Source: JAICIG01 sp035532215 (GTDB taxonomy: Bacteria > Planctomycetota > Planctomycetia > Pirellulales > JAICIG01). From it: 53,743 nucleotides of DNA. Numbering within the stretch: the stretch's first letter is position 1; the number at the start of each line of letters is the position of its first letter. This document shows, piece by piece, positions 33,801 to 43,209 of the stretch. Under the pieces are notes generated by a model. It was not told the DNA's origin. It saw nothing but the letters and a program-made list of their open reading frames with translations, and searched no databases. A program made the position numbers and the translations under genes. The stretch is from contig DATKRK010000439.1 of assembly GCA_035532215.1 (NCBI GenBank), positions 1 through 53,743 of the forward strand, read 5' to 3'.

Positions 33801-35324
33801 ATGTCCCTGCTGATCCCCTTTGGGGTTCGCAAAGCAGCGCCGTGGCTTGGCGTATTTTGCGTGGCGATCTTTCTAGCATTCGCCGCGCCCCACGAATTGT
33901 TGGCTCAGGGTGCGGAATCCGACGGCGCTGTGCCGCATTCGGAGTCAACTGTTGTTGACGAAAACGGGCCTGAAGCCGCCCCGGCGCCTGCCGGGCCCAC
34001 GACCGGCGATTTGAAGGTGGCGGCCGACACGCTCTGGGTGTTGATCGCGGCCATGCTCGTGTTTTTCATGAACCTGGGCTTCGGCTGCGTCGAGTCGGGC
34101 TTTTGCCGCCAAAAGAACTGCGTCAACATCCTCTCGAAGAACTTCATCGTGTTCGCCGTCACCACGATCGGCTTCTGGCTGCTGGGCTGGGGCCTGATGT
34201 TCGGCAGCGACGACGGCCACGGGCTCGTCGGAACCAAGGGACTGTGGATGCTCTCCGGCGAAGATAGCAGTCCCTTAACGGGCGACGCGTACAAGGGCGT
34301 CTATGGCGCGTTGAATTGGACCGGCGTGCCGCTGTTGGCCAAGTTCTTCTTCCAACTCGTGTTCGCTGGAACCGCCGCCACGATCGTCTCGGGCGCCGTC
34401 GCCGAGCGGATCAAGTACCATTCGTTCATCTTGTTCAGCTTCATCATGGCCATCGCCATCTACCCGGTGGTGGGCCACTGGATTTGGGGCGGCGGCTGGC
34501 TGCAACAAAGGGGCTTTCTCGATTTCGCCGGCTCGACGCAGGTGCATTCCATCGGCGGCTGGGCGGCCTTGGCGGGCATCCTGATTCTTGGACCGCGGAT
34601 CGGCAAATACACGTCCGACGGCAAGGTCCATGCAATTCCCGGTCACAACTTGACGGTCGCCACGATCGGCTGTTTCGTGCTCTGGTTCGGCTGGTTCGGC
34701 TTCAATCCCGGCAGCACGATGGCCGCCGACCCCGGCGCCATCGCCGAAATCGCGGTCACGACGAATCTGGCCGCGGCCGCGGCGACCTTGACCGCCACGG
34801 CGACGGCCTGGATGCTGCTGGGCAAGCCCGACTTGGGCATGACGCTCAACGGCTGCCTGGCCGGCCTGGTGGCCATCACGGCGCCTTGTGCTTTCGTGAC
34901 CCCTGCTGTTTCGGTGCTGATCGGCGCCGTCGCGGGCGTGCTGGTCGTGATGGGCGTGATGTTCTTCGACCGGTTGAAGATCGACGACCCGGTCGGCGCC
35001 ACGTCGGTTCACTTGCTCAATGGGGTATTCGGCACGATCTGCGTCGGATTATTCGCCACCGGAGATCGCCTTATCCGCGCCGGCAATCCGGCTGCCAAGC
35101 CGGGTCTGTTGGTCAAAGACGGCAGCGCCGACCAATTGATCACGCAATTGATCGGCGTCGGCGCTTGCGCCGGCTACGTGCTGGCCGTGGCGCTGGTCGC
35201 GTGGGTGATTCTGAAGGCCACGATCGGAATCCGCGTCTCGCCCGAAGAGGAACGAGAAGGCCTCGACTACGGCGAGCACGGCAACGAAGCCTATCACGGC
35301 TTCCAATTCGCGCTCGACGCCTGA
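33801..35324 (+). CDS. amt: Ammonium transporter Amt
   Basis: Trimeric inner-membrane channel for ammonium uptake, 507 aa with about 11 core helices. It has a signal peptide (WLGVFCVAIFLAFAAPHELL) and a Pro/Ala-rich spacer before the transporter starts near 70 (ADTLWVLIAAMLVFFMNLGF). Family signatures include CVESGFCRQKNCVNILSKN, GGWAALAGILILGPRIGKY, and HLLNGVFGTICVGLF with conserved His. An ATG at 33801 is preferred over the GTG at 33795. No PII (glnK) gene is adjacent on either side. A sigma-54 promoter precedes it and an intrinsic terminator follows. Confidence 0.95.
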   Translation: MSLLIPFGVRKAAPWLGVFCVAIFLAFAAPHELLAQGAESDGAVPHSESTVVDENGPEAAPAPAGPTTGDLKVAADTLWVLIAAMLVFFMNLGFGCVESGFCRQKNCVNILSKNFIVFAVTTIGFWLLGWGLMFGSDDGHGLVGTKGLWMLSGEDSSPLTGDAYKGVYGALNWTGVPLLAKFFFQLVFAGTAATIVSGAVAERIKYHSFILFSFIMAIAIYPVVGHWIWGGGWLQQRGFLDFAGSTQVHSIGGWAALAGILILGPRIGKYTSDGKVHAIPGHNLTVATIGCFVLWFGWFGFNPGSTMAADPGAIAEIAVTTNLAAAAATLTATATAWMLLGKPDLGMTLNGCLAGLVAITAPCAFVTPAVSVLIGAVAGVLVVMGVMFFDRLKIDDPVGATSVHLLNGVFGTICVGLFATGDRLIRAGNPAAKPGLLVKDGSADQLITQLIGVGACAGYVLAVALVAWVILKATIGIRVSPEEEREGLDYGEHGNEAYHGFQFALDA

Positions 35325-35350
35325 TCGAGCGGCGCATTGCTCAAAGAGAA

Positions 35351-35427
35351 TTCCGGCTTCCGCCAAGCCGGAAGCAAACCCACGGCTTGGGCGGGCGACT
35401 TCGGTGGTCCGCCCAAGTCGGGGTTTT
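35351..35427 (+). terminator. Hairpin pair with intrinsic terminator after amt
   Basis: The first hairpin is TTCCGGCTT/AAGCCGGAA (35351-35373). The second, CTTGGGCGG (35386-35394) with CCGCCCAAG (35409-35417), is followed by TCGGGGTTTTG. The second looks like a real rho-independent terminator for amt; the first may protect the 3' end. Confidence 0.7.
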
Positions 35428-35467
35428 GAAACGCAGGCGGCCCGTAGCCTGACCTGCCCGGCGGTTC

Positions 35468-35604
35468 CTAGCGCCTCTTCAAGTCTGCGTTGATAAGTGA
35501 GGGTGGCTGGCGGCAGAGCGAAGCGATGCCCCAGCGAATTGGGGCTTCGCCTAGGCTCAGCCGCCAGCCACCCGACTGTCAAAATGGCTTTGATGAGGCA
35601 CTAG
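35468..35604 (-). repeat. 137-bp palindromic element, copy D (best preserved)
   Basis: Exactly 137 bp between CTAG boundaries: CTAGCGCCTCTTCAAG at the left and TTTGATGAGGCACTAG at the right. The 14-bp arms and the inner CCCCAG...TTGGGG pairing are present. The right-hand CTA is the reverse complement of the TAG stop of the 1149-aa gene, so the element end and the gene end are fused. Confidence 0.9.
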
Positions 35605-38600
35605 GTCGGCTGCACGGCCGGCCGCGGGCCATCGGCGGGCAGCAAATTGGCCCCGATCACCAGCCGCGGCGGATGACGGCCGCCCGTCTGATCGCGGTCC
35701 CAAACCTCGACCCATAGTTCCCAGGTGACGGGCGAAGCAAAAAACGCCAATTGCTCGAGATCGATGCCGTCGAACGCTCTCGCTGCAGTCGCCGTGCGGG
35801 CCTCTTCGGATCGCTTTCGCAAGTCGTATTCAACCCGACGCGCATCGGGCTCGGACCAGACCAAGAGCCCGTTTTCGTTGATTTCATAACGCGCGCCCGG
35901 TTCGAGGGCCGAGACGATCTGTTCGCGGATCAATTCGACGCCCGCGATTTTGTAAAAGCCGGTCATCGCATCGGCCAGCGCTTGCTGCGCGCCGCGTTCG
36001 AGCGCGGCCGACCAACCGGGTTCGACCACTCGGGCGACGAGCCAGCCGGATTGCTCCTCCAGGGCGATGGCCAGCGGCGCCGCCGCGTGCTCGGCGCAGT
36101 GCAACTCGAACCGCACGCTGCTGGCGCCGGTTTTCAGCCGGATGACGCTCAGTGGGCGGTCGCCGAAACGGCGGCTTTGCGACAAGAGCGCCAACAGTTC
36201 GCGCTCGATCAGATCGCAGACCGCCTGCTCGACGTGCTGGATCGCCTCGCGGTATTTGCGAGAGGCTTTCCAATTGCCCGTCCAATAGGCGCGGCGATCG
36301 GCGCGGCGCAAGCGGGCGTAGAGCTTGGGCAGCGTGCCGGAATGAAAGCCCGGGCGCAGCAAGCGGACCACCGTCTCGCCGTGCGAGCCGACCGGGACCG
36401 GCCCCAATTCTTTCGGCCGGTTGGCCTGGTACAGCCGCCAATTCTCCTTGAGTTCCCAGACCAGAAAGCCAATCACGCCGGGCAACAGGAAAATTGCGGC
36501 CCCAAAAATCGTGTTGGCCAGCACCGGATTCAAAAACTGCTCCGCCGGAATGACGAACAGCGCGTGCAGCGGCTTGCTGAACGAGATCAGGATTTTGTGC
36601 GAGACCGTCACGACCGGAAAGTGCTTCACGGGGTTGATCTGCGGCTCGATCAGCAAATTGATGGCGAACCGCACGACGTAGGTGATGAAGAACCAGATCA
36701 CGCCCAGCACCGACTTCGCCGCGACCGCCGCGCGGCTTTGGCCGCTGCGGAACCGCAGCCACTCGTCGACCGAGTACAAGAAGCGGTCGAGCGTATCGAC
36801 CACGCGGCGAAAGAACTCCATCACGCTCTGCACGAGCGCCTTCAAGATGCGAATGCGGAAATGCTCCCAGCCGCGCACGGCCCAGTCCGTAACGACCTCT
36901 TCCGCGTTGCGGCCGACTCGCGAGTTGACCAGCAAATTCGCCAGCACGAAGATCCACGCGCCGTTGGCGACCGCGCCGTGCTCGGACTGAACGAGCGGCG
37001 GAAAGGCGGCCAAAGCCAGCGCCGTGAACACGAGCGGCTTGCCGATGTAGCGCGCGGCCCACAAATAGTATTTGCTCTTCAAGAGCCGTTGCACCCACGG
37101 CAGGCGCATCAGCCGGCCCGGAACGTCGATCAACGTCCAGCGCAGCGCGCGAAAGGCGCCTCGCAACATTCGGACGCAGGCCTCGCGAAATCGCGGGATG
37201 TGGATCAGGCCCGAGAAAAACGTGCCGACCAGCGCCGCCAGCAGCAGCATGCCGGCGGACGAGATGATTTCCGCGTGCTGGACCGCTTCCTGCGCATGCG
37301 CGGCGGCATCGACCGGCGCCGGCGACGGGCCCCCCACGATCATCAACGCCAGGTGTTTCAGCCCTTCCAAAATCACATAAGCGCCACCGTAGGGCAGCAC
37401 CACGAACCGCACCAGCAAACGGCCGGGATGCGTGCCGAAGGCCAGCGAACTGAGCCGTTGCGGCAGCCGCAAGTAGACTTCGCCCCGATGGTAGACCCCG
37501 TCGAGCGAACCGGCCAATTGGCGGTCGGCCCGCAACAGTTCGTCGCCCGAGCGGAAATCTTCGCCGCCGCTCAGGTCGGGCAGCTTGAGTTGATTCCGCG
37601 AAACGGCGTCGCGCAGATCGCTCATCGTCAAAAAGCCGTCGGCCACGATGCGGTCGAGCAGCTCTTCCACGAGCTTTCGCCGGGCGACCTGCTCCGGCAG
37701 GTTGCCGGGCCTGAGACCGACTTGCTCCAAGGCGTCGTCGATCACCGGGCGAAAACGGTCTCGCAGTCTTCGTTCGGCGTCGGCCACGGCTCGCTCGAGC
37801 AGCGACACCAGCCGGCGTCGGTCGCGCTCGGGCAGCCGCGCTTTGACCGAGCGGCGCAACGCCACGCGCAGGTGCTTCGACATCAGCACTTCGCGCTGGC
37901 CGGGCAGGCGACGTTGGATCGGCAGGCGTCCGCGCGAGATGATCCACTCGACGAGGTCCAACTTGTAGACGTCGCGTTCGAAGTCGATGCAGACTTTTTG
38001 CAAGTCGTACAGCGTGCGGCTTTCTCGCGTCCAGTAGCCGTGCGCCGAGCGGCCGAGCAGCGCCAACAAGACCCTCGACCAGCGGCGACGTTCGCGATCG
38101 CTGAAACCCAGCGCCGCCTGCATCCGCTCCGTCAAGCGGCCCAGGTCGAGCCGGGCGGCGGTCTGGGCGCGAGCCGCCAGGCTCGGCCGCACGTGACGCG
38201 CCGCGCGCGTGCGCAGGATCGCGGCGCGCACGGCGTTGCCCAGCGTCGCGGACCGATCGGCCCGGCGGTTCAACTTGCGATACAGCCGCTCCGAGGCCCT
38301 CGCGGGCGAAACGTCCAACTCTTCGTCTTCCGCGTCGTCGGGCCCTTCTTCCTCCATCTCTTCCAGCGGCGGCGCCGGCAAGGGCGCGCCGGGCAAGCGG
38401 GTGGCGGCGAGCAGGGCCGCGGCGTCCAGGTCGGCGGCGAGCATCTGGTCGATCTCTTCCGCCGCCGGCAACGTCGGAAAATATCGCGGCAGCAGCGCAG
38501 GCGCGAAAAATCGCAACTCCAGGTAGACGGCGACGAATTCGACGTAACTCGACGGCTCGTCGACCGGCGGCAAGAGAATGTCTTCTTGCCGCAACACGAG

Positions 38601-39050
38601 CTTGGCCTCTTCGAACGCCGCCTGGCCGATCCGCTCGATGCGCTGGCGAACGACCGCCGAATTCAATTCACCCGCGGCAATCCGCCGCTCGAGCGCGACG
38701 TGTACGCGAATATGAAACAGCAGCCGCCAATACTTGGCCAACGCTTCGCCCGCCGTCAGCGCGGCCAGGCTTTCGGCGTCAGGACGCGCCAGCAAGATGA
38801 CCTGCTCCGGCAATTCGGCTCTCGCCGGCACGCCCAGCTCGTCGCGGTCGACGATCGTGAGCAATTCGTCGGCGTCGATCGCATAGGTCTTGCGATGGGG
38901 AACCTTCAGGCCGATCCCGCTGATCTGCCGGTGCTGCTTGATCACCCGCCGCAAAATTCGCGGCGGCGCAAGCAGTGCAGCGGGGTCGACCGAACTTACG
39001 GCCGCCTCCAACTCGGAAACCGTCAAAGGCAGATCGACGCTGCCTGCCAT
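35601..39050 (-). CDS. Large membrane protein of unknown function
   Basis: A 1149-aa protein; I recognise no family. The N-terminal 550 residues are soluble, Arg/Leu-rich and helical with an acidic stretch near 250-265 (EEMEEEGPDDAEDEEL). About six membrane helices follow between about 540 and 900, for example FVVLPYGGAYVILEGLKHLA, AGMLLLAALVGTFFSGLIHI, ARYIGKPLVFTALALAAFPP and TIFGAAIFLLPGVIGFLVWE. The last 250 residues are soluble again. No signal peptide, ATP-binding or catalytic motif stands out. Its TAG stop is formed by the end of repeat copy D. The next gene upstream on the same strand is an RND transporter 227 bp away, so they may or may not be co-transcribed. Confidence 0.75.
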   Translation of the reverse strand: MAGSVDLPLTVSELEAAVSSVDPAALLAPPRILRRVIKQHRQISGIGLKVPHRKTYAIDADELLTIVDRDELGVPARAELPEQVILLARPDAESLAALTAGEALAKYWRLLFHIRVHVALERRIAAGELNSAVVRQRIERIGQAAFEEAKLVLRQEDILLPPVDEPSSYVEFVAVYLELRFFAPALLPRYFPTLPAAEEIDQMLAADLDAAALLAATRLPGAPLPAPPLEEMEEEGPDDAEDEELDVSPARASERLYRKLNRRADRSATLGNAVRAAILRTRAARHVRPSLAARAQTAARLDLGRLTERMQAALGFSDRERRRWSRVLLALLGRSAHGYWTRESRTLYDLQKVCIDFERDVYKLDLVEWIISRGRLPIQRRLPGQREVLMSKHLRVALRRSVKARLPERDRRRLVSLLERAVADAERRLRDRFRPVIDDALEQVGLRPGNLPEQVARRKLVEELLDRIVADGFLTMSDLRDAVSRNQLKLPDLSGGEDFRSGDELLRADRQLAGSLDGVYHRGEVYLRLPQRLSSLAFGTHPGRLLVRFVVLPYGGAYVILEGLKHLALMIVGGPSPAPVDAAAHAQEAVQHAEIISSAGMLLLAALVGTFFSGLIHIPRFREACVRMLRGAFRALRWTLIDVPGRLMRLPWVQRLLKSKYYLWAARYIGKPLVFTALALAAFPPLVQSEHGAVANGAWIFVLANLLVNSRVGRNAEEVVTDWAVRGWEHFRIRILKALVQSVMEFFRRVVDTLDRFLYSVDEWLRFRSGQSRAAVAAKSVLGVIWFFITYVVRFAINLLIEPQINPVKHFPVVTVSHKILISFSKPLHALFVIPAEQFLNPVLANTIFGAAIFLLPGVIGFLVWELKENWRLYQANRPKELGPVPVGSHGETVVRLLRPGFHSGTLPKLYARLRRADRRAYWTGNWKASRKYREAIQHVEQAVCDLIERELLALLSQSRRFGDRPLSVIRLKTGASSVRFELHCAEHAAAPLAIALEEQSGWLVARVVEPGWSAALERGAQQALADAMTGFYKIAGVELIREQIVSALEPGARYEINENGLLVWSEPDARRVEYDLRKRSEEARTATAARAFDGIDLEQLAFFASPVTWELWVEVWDRDQTGGRHPPRLVIGANLLPADGPRPAVQPT

Positions 39051-39277
39051 AGGGCTCTAACTCACGTTCCCCGCAATGACCGGCGCGTGGCCCAAGGTTG
39101 CAAAGACGCTTCGCTCGCGCTGGTCGTTTCTTGGAGCTTCCCGCTCGCGCGGGCATTCCTTTAATTCTACGTCACGGCGGCCGTCGCGAGATAGGGACGC
39201 ACTTTCGGTTTGACGCAGCGCAACCTTGAAAACTTCGGTGCGCGGCGGCGGCGAGAAATGGGTCGCCCTCGGCGGTT

Positions 39278-41944
39278 TTAGGCGTTGATGCCGCGGCGGG
39301 CGTGCTCGCCGCCGATCGGCTCGTGAGGGTGCATCCGCACGCCGGCGCTGGCCGGAAGTTGCGAAGAAGTTGCGCGCTCGCTTTCAGGCTTGCCGCTCGC
39401 CGACGGACGTTTCTTCGTGAATCGGCGACCGAACAAGCCGCCCAGCGGCCCGGCGAGCAGCGCCGGCAACAGCAGCAGATTGCCAACGAGCGCCGATGTC
39501 AGCAGCGTGACCATCATGTAGCCGAAGCGTTGCGTCGGCGTGAAGGGACTGAAGGCGAACACCGCCAGGCCCAGGCCGATCACGCCCCAGCTCTGGTACA
39601 TCGCCTGGGCGCAGCCCTTGTAGGCCAACATCACCGATTCGCGGCGGCTCAAACCTTGCTTGAGCCCGCCGCGGTATTGAATCATGAAGTGGACCACGTC
39701 GTCGACCGTCACGCCCAAGGCGACGCTAGGCGCCATCACCGTGCCGATATCGACCACGATCCCCAACCAGCCCATCAGGCCGAAAATCACCACGGCCGGG
39801 AAGATGCTCGGCAGGGCCAGAATCAACCCGGCCGACCAGTCGCGAACGGCGAACATCATCACGATCGTGATCAAGATGAAATCGCTCACGAAGCCCAGCA
39901 CCAACCCGTCCAACAGCGAACGCTGCGCCTTGTAGACCAGCGGCACCAGGCCCGTGTAGATGGCCTGCACGCTGCCGTCGGGGATGCCTTTCTCTTCGAA
40001 TTCAGCCTTGAGCGCGGGCTCGACGTGCTTGGGAATTTCTTCCAAAAACTGGCCGTAATCGACGTCCTTCAGCGCGCCGACGCGAGCGCTGATCCGCCAC
40101 AGTTCGAAACCGTCTTCGTCGGCCAGGTAGTCGCCCTCGATGTATTCGTTGCGGTGCGATTCGAGCTTCTTGGCCGTCACGCGGCGAGCCAACTTGTATT
40201 TATTGCGGACGACGATGCGTTCGAGGGCGCCGACCGTGCCCTTGGAACGCGCATAGTCTTCGGGCCGCGGCAATTTCGGCGCGAAGGTGATCGCAGATAG
40301 TACGCCGCCGACTTCGGGAATCTCCTTGAGACGCTTTTGCACGTTCTCGACGAGCTCCATCCGCTCGAGAAAGTCGAGCCGGCACTTTTCAGGGTCGATC
40401 TTGAGCACGACCTCCATCGGCACCAGGTCGCCCAAGTTCTCTTCGAGCCAGGCATAATCGTGCAGAATCTTTGCGTCGGGCGGAAATAACCGCATCAGAT
40501 GGACGGACGTTCGAATCTTCGTCAGCCCGTAGCCGCAAAAGACAAGGATGGCGATGCAGGCGAACGAGACCAGGGCATGGCGGCGGATGATGCCTTCGCC
40601 CAGTTGTCGCCAAATGCGCACTGCGGCGATGTCGAACGTAAGCCCCCCAGCCGGCTGCGGGCTGGCGACGTGCTCGAGAGCTTGCCCGTGCTGGTGAACG
40701 GCGAACACGTGCAGCGGCCAGGTCTGAAAGCAGGCCGGCAGCACGAAGAACAGCAACAAAACGCTGACCACAACGCCCAAGGCCGAATAGAGGCCGAATA
40801 ACTGAATGGGCACCAATTCGCTGTAACACAGCGTGAGCAAGCCCACGGCCGTCGTCACCGTCGCCAAGGTCACCGGCAGCGCGGCGTGCCGGATCGAAGT
40901 CTCGGGGGCGCCGTGCAGAGTGGCGCCTTCGGAGAGCACGTCCTTATAGTAGTTCGAGAGGTGAATCGCGCCCGAGATCGTCGCCACATAGACCAGCGAC
41001 GGCATGGTGAGCAGGATCGCGTTCATCCGAATCCAGCCCGGCGGGTGGCCCAGCAAAAGGGGCGACCACCACACGATCGCCAGGCTCGCGGCGGCGCCGT
41101 AGATGCCGACGAAGAACACCATCACGATCAGCCGCGGGCTGCGCAGGCACCACCAGGAGACCACCAAACCGATCACCGCGGCGAAGCCGGCCAGCTTGTA
41201 GAGGCTGCGTTCGCCCGCTTCGTCGATCGCCACGTTGTCGATCGCGGCGCCGCCCATGTGCAACTCTTCAGGTTCGATATTGCACTCTTGCGACGCGGTT
41301 TGGCGGACGACGTTGACCGTCTCGCGTAAATGTTCCTTGCCTTCTTCCGACAGCGTCAGCACCAGGCAGGTGGTTTTCCCATCCTCGCCGATCAGCGTGC
41401 CCTTCAGCCGCCCCAGGCCCTCCTCGTCCGAAAGGTTGATCGGATCGCTGGTCAGGCGTTTGAGCAGTTGCGGCCCCGTCACGATTTCCTTGAAGTAATG
41501 CGGCCGCTCCTGCAGGGCTGCTGTTTTTTCGAGCTCGCCTTCCGGTACAGCCATGCTTGCCGCCAGCAGTTCCCGCTCGGTCGGCGCCGGGGCGGGTTCG
41601 GCGGCTGGTTTCGGCGGGGCCAGCTTGGCCTCCATCAGCCGCAGCCGCTGGTCGTCGAGCGTACAGCCGTCCCAACTGACCAGGATGAACTGCTCGCCCG
41701 CGAAGTGCTGACGGAACCACTTGAAAGTGGTGGTTTCTTCATACTGAGCCGGCAGCCACTGCGCAACGTCGTTCTTGTTGCTCTTCAGCGCTCGGAAGGC
41801 GCCGACCATGGTCGGCCCATAGCACAAAGCCGCGATGAGCAAGATTTTGAAACTGTTGCGTTCGTAAAAGCTGGCTCTCATGAAACGTTGAACCGGGTCG
41901 GCGGCGGGTTGCGGCGTTGAGGCGGGAGCAGCCGCTCGAAACAT
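39278..41944 (-). CDS. RND/MMPL-family membrane transporter
   Basis: An 888-aa inner-membrane transporter of the RND superfamily, MMPL/patched-like type. It starts with a membrane helix (FKILLIAALCYGPTMVGAFR), a large periplasmic loop, then a cluster of five helices (around LAGFAAVIGLVVSWWCLRSP and IVMVFFVGIYGAAASLAIVW). The pattern repeats in the second half (RALVSFACIAILVFCGYGL-like helix, loop, then FVSDFILITIVMMFAVRDWS and GVTVDDVVHFMIQYRGG). Residues of the GxTVDDxxHF kind match the proton-relay segment of MMPL proteins. Substrates are likely lipids or hydrophobic compounds. I chose the ATG at 41944; the upstream extension to 42070 lacks similarity. Starts at 41881 are also possible. Confidence 0.88.
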   Translation of the reverse strand: MFRAAAPASTPQPAADPVQRFMRASFYERNSFKILLIAALCYGPTMVGAFRALKSNKNDVAQWLPAQYEETTTFKWFRQHFAGEQFILVSWDGCTLDDQRLRLMEAKLAPPKPAAEPAPAPTERELLAASMAVPEGELEKTAALQERPHYFKEIVTGPQLLKRLTSDPINLSDEEGLGRLKGTLIGEDGKTTCLVLTLSEEGKEHLRETVNVVRQTASQECNIEPEELHMGGAAIDNVAIDEAGERSLYKLAGFAAVIGLVVSWWCLRSPRLIVMVFFVGIYGAAASLAIVWWSPLLLGHPPGWIRMNAILLTMPSLVYVATISGAIHLSNYYKDVLSEGATLHGAPETSIRHAALPVTLATVTTAVGLLTLCYSELVPIQLFGLYSALGVVVSVLLLFFVLPACFQTWPLHVFAVHQHGQALEHVASPQPAGGLTFDIAAVRIWRQLGEGIIRRHALVSFACIAILVFCGYGLTKIRTSVHLMRLFPPDAKILHDYAWLEENLGDLVPMEVVLKIDPEKCRLDFLERMELVENVQKRLKEIPEVGGVLSAITFAPKLPRPEDYARSKGTVGALERIVVRNKYKLARRVTAKKLESHRNEYIEGDYLADEDGFELWRISARVGALKDVDYGQFLEEIPKHVEPALKAEFEEKGIPDGSVQAIYTGLVPLVYKAQRSLLDGLVLGFVSDFILITIVMMFAVRDWSAGLILALPSIFPAVVIFGLMGWLGIVVDIGTVMAPSVALGVTVDDVVHFMIQYRGGLKQGLSRRESVMLAYKGCAQAMYQSWGVIGLGLAVFAFSPFTPTQRFGYMMVTLLTSALVGNLLLLPALLAGPLGGLFGRRFTKKRPSASGKPESERATSSQLPASAGVRMHPHEPIGGEHARRGINA

Positions 41945-42462
41945 CCTGGAGTTCGGCGGAGCCAATTGCGAGTTATGGTTCTTACAGCGGGCAGAGGAAC
42001 AAGCCTCATGCTTTCCTGGCCGCCCCACAAGCTCGCCTTTTGGCCGCAGGCGACGAATTTCGTAGTCCACAGTCTAATAGCTCGGTCCCCGCAAGTCGAT
42101 ATCTTCCGCGGTTTCCCGGGGTTTTCGAATCCCTCGTTTTATTCCTACAATCGTTGGCTTTTGCCTGCGTTCGCCGGTCGCTTGCCAGCGAGGATGCGCC
42201 CCCCATCAAGATCCGCAGGAAACGCGACAATCAGGGCTGGTTGCGATACGTTTGCGTAAAGTGCATAAAATAGATCGTTTGCCCTTGGGTTAAATGATCG
42301 AGCCTTGTCAGCGGCGGGATTTCAGGGATTATAGAAGTGTAGACAGCATCCGCGCGCTACGCGACTCGACCGGCCTAACGACAGGCGGTCGCCGGGCCAG
42401 CGTTGTGCGGTTCCCTGACGATCTCTCCCGCCGCACGCTGCGCAGCCCCTGTTTGAGCCAAC
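41945..42462. other. Divergent region between the RND gene and lutA
   Basis: A 518-bp gap. A possible plus-strand promoter is TTGCGA (42241-42246), a 17-nt spacer and CATAAA (42264-42269), upstream of lutA. A short open frame at 42294-42647 overlaps lutA and is not credible. Nothing else is seen. Confidence 0.4.
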
Positions 42463-43209
42463 ATGCTTCGAGTCGGACTCTTCATCCCTTGCTACGTCGA
42501 TCAGTTGTTTCCCCAGGTCGGCATGGCGACCGTGCGGCTCTTGGAACGGCTGGGCGTCGAAGTCGACTTTCCCGAAGCGCAAACCTGCTGCGGTCAGCCG
42601 ATGGCCAACACGGGCTGTACCGACGAGGCGCGGCCGTTGGCCGTTAAGTTCCTGCAAATCTTCAAAGACTACGAGTACGTCGTTTGCCCCTCGGGCAGTT
42701 GCGCCGCGATGGTGCGGCATCATTATGCGGAATACCTGGCCGGGCAGCCGGGTTTCGAGGAGCTGCGAGGAAAGACCTACGAGCTGTGCGAGTTTCTCAC
42801 CGACGTGTTGAAAGTCGACAAGCTCCCAGGCCGCTTTCCCTATCGCGTTGGCTTGCACCAGAGTTGTCACGGCCTGCGCGAGCTGCGCTTGGGCTCGTCG
42901 AGCGAGATCGTCGGTCCGGCCTTCGGCAAGGCCCGCCAATTGTTGGAATTGATCGACGGCGTAGAGCTGGTTCCGCTCGAGCGGCCCGACGAATGCTGCG
43001 GCTTCGGCGGGACGTTCGCGGTGAACGAAGCGGCCATCTCGGCGATGATGGGCCAGGATCGCGTCCGCGATCACGAGCAAGCCGGCGCCGAAGTGCTGAC
43101 AGCCAACGACATGTCGTGCCTGATGCACCTCGACGGCCTGATCCGCCGCGAGGGCAAGCCGATCCGCGTGCTGCACATTGCTGAAATTCTCGCCGGAGCC
43201 GAGACCTGA
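42463..43209 (+). CDS. lutA: Lactate oxidation protein LutA
   Basis: A 248-aa cytoplasmic Cys-rich oxidoreductase subunit, part of the LutABC L-lactate dehydrogenase complex that oxidises lactate to pyruvate. Two CCG modules of the heterodisulphide-reductase type are visible: EAQTCCGQPMANTG near 39 and DECCGFGGTFAVNE near 177. Additional Cys lie at CPSGSCAAM and HQSCHGLRELR. Length and start (MLRVGLFIPCYVDQLFPQVG) are typical. It is the first gene of a three-gene set, each overlapping the next. Confidence 0.93.
   Translation: MLRVGLFIPCYVDQLFPQVGMATVRLLERLGVEVDFPEAQTCCGQPMANTGCTDEARPLAVKFLQIFKDYEYVVCPSGSCAAMVRHHYAEYLAGQPGFEELRGKTYELCEFLTDVLKVDKLPGRFPYRVGLHQSCHGLRELRLGSSSEIVGPAFGKARQLLELIDGVELVPLERPDECCGFGGTFAVNEAAISAMMGQDRVRDHEQAGAEVLTANDMSCLMHLDGLIRREGKPIRVLHIAEILAGAET

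Noticed and set aside
35751..39164. An 1137-codon open frame on the plus strand
   Set aside because: Shadow of the 1149-aa minus-strand gene. Its translation is His/Gln/Arg-rich and has no hydrophobic segments, whereas the minus strand encodes clear membrane helices.
42294..42647. A 117-codon plus-strand frame before lutA
   Set aside because: It overlaps the first 60 codons of lutA out of frame and is Arg/Ser-rich.
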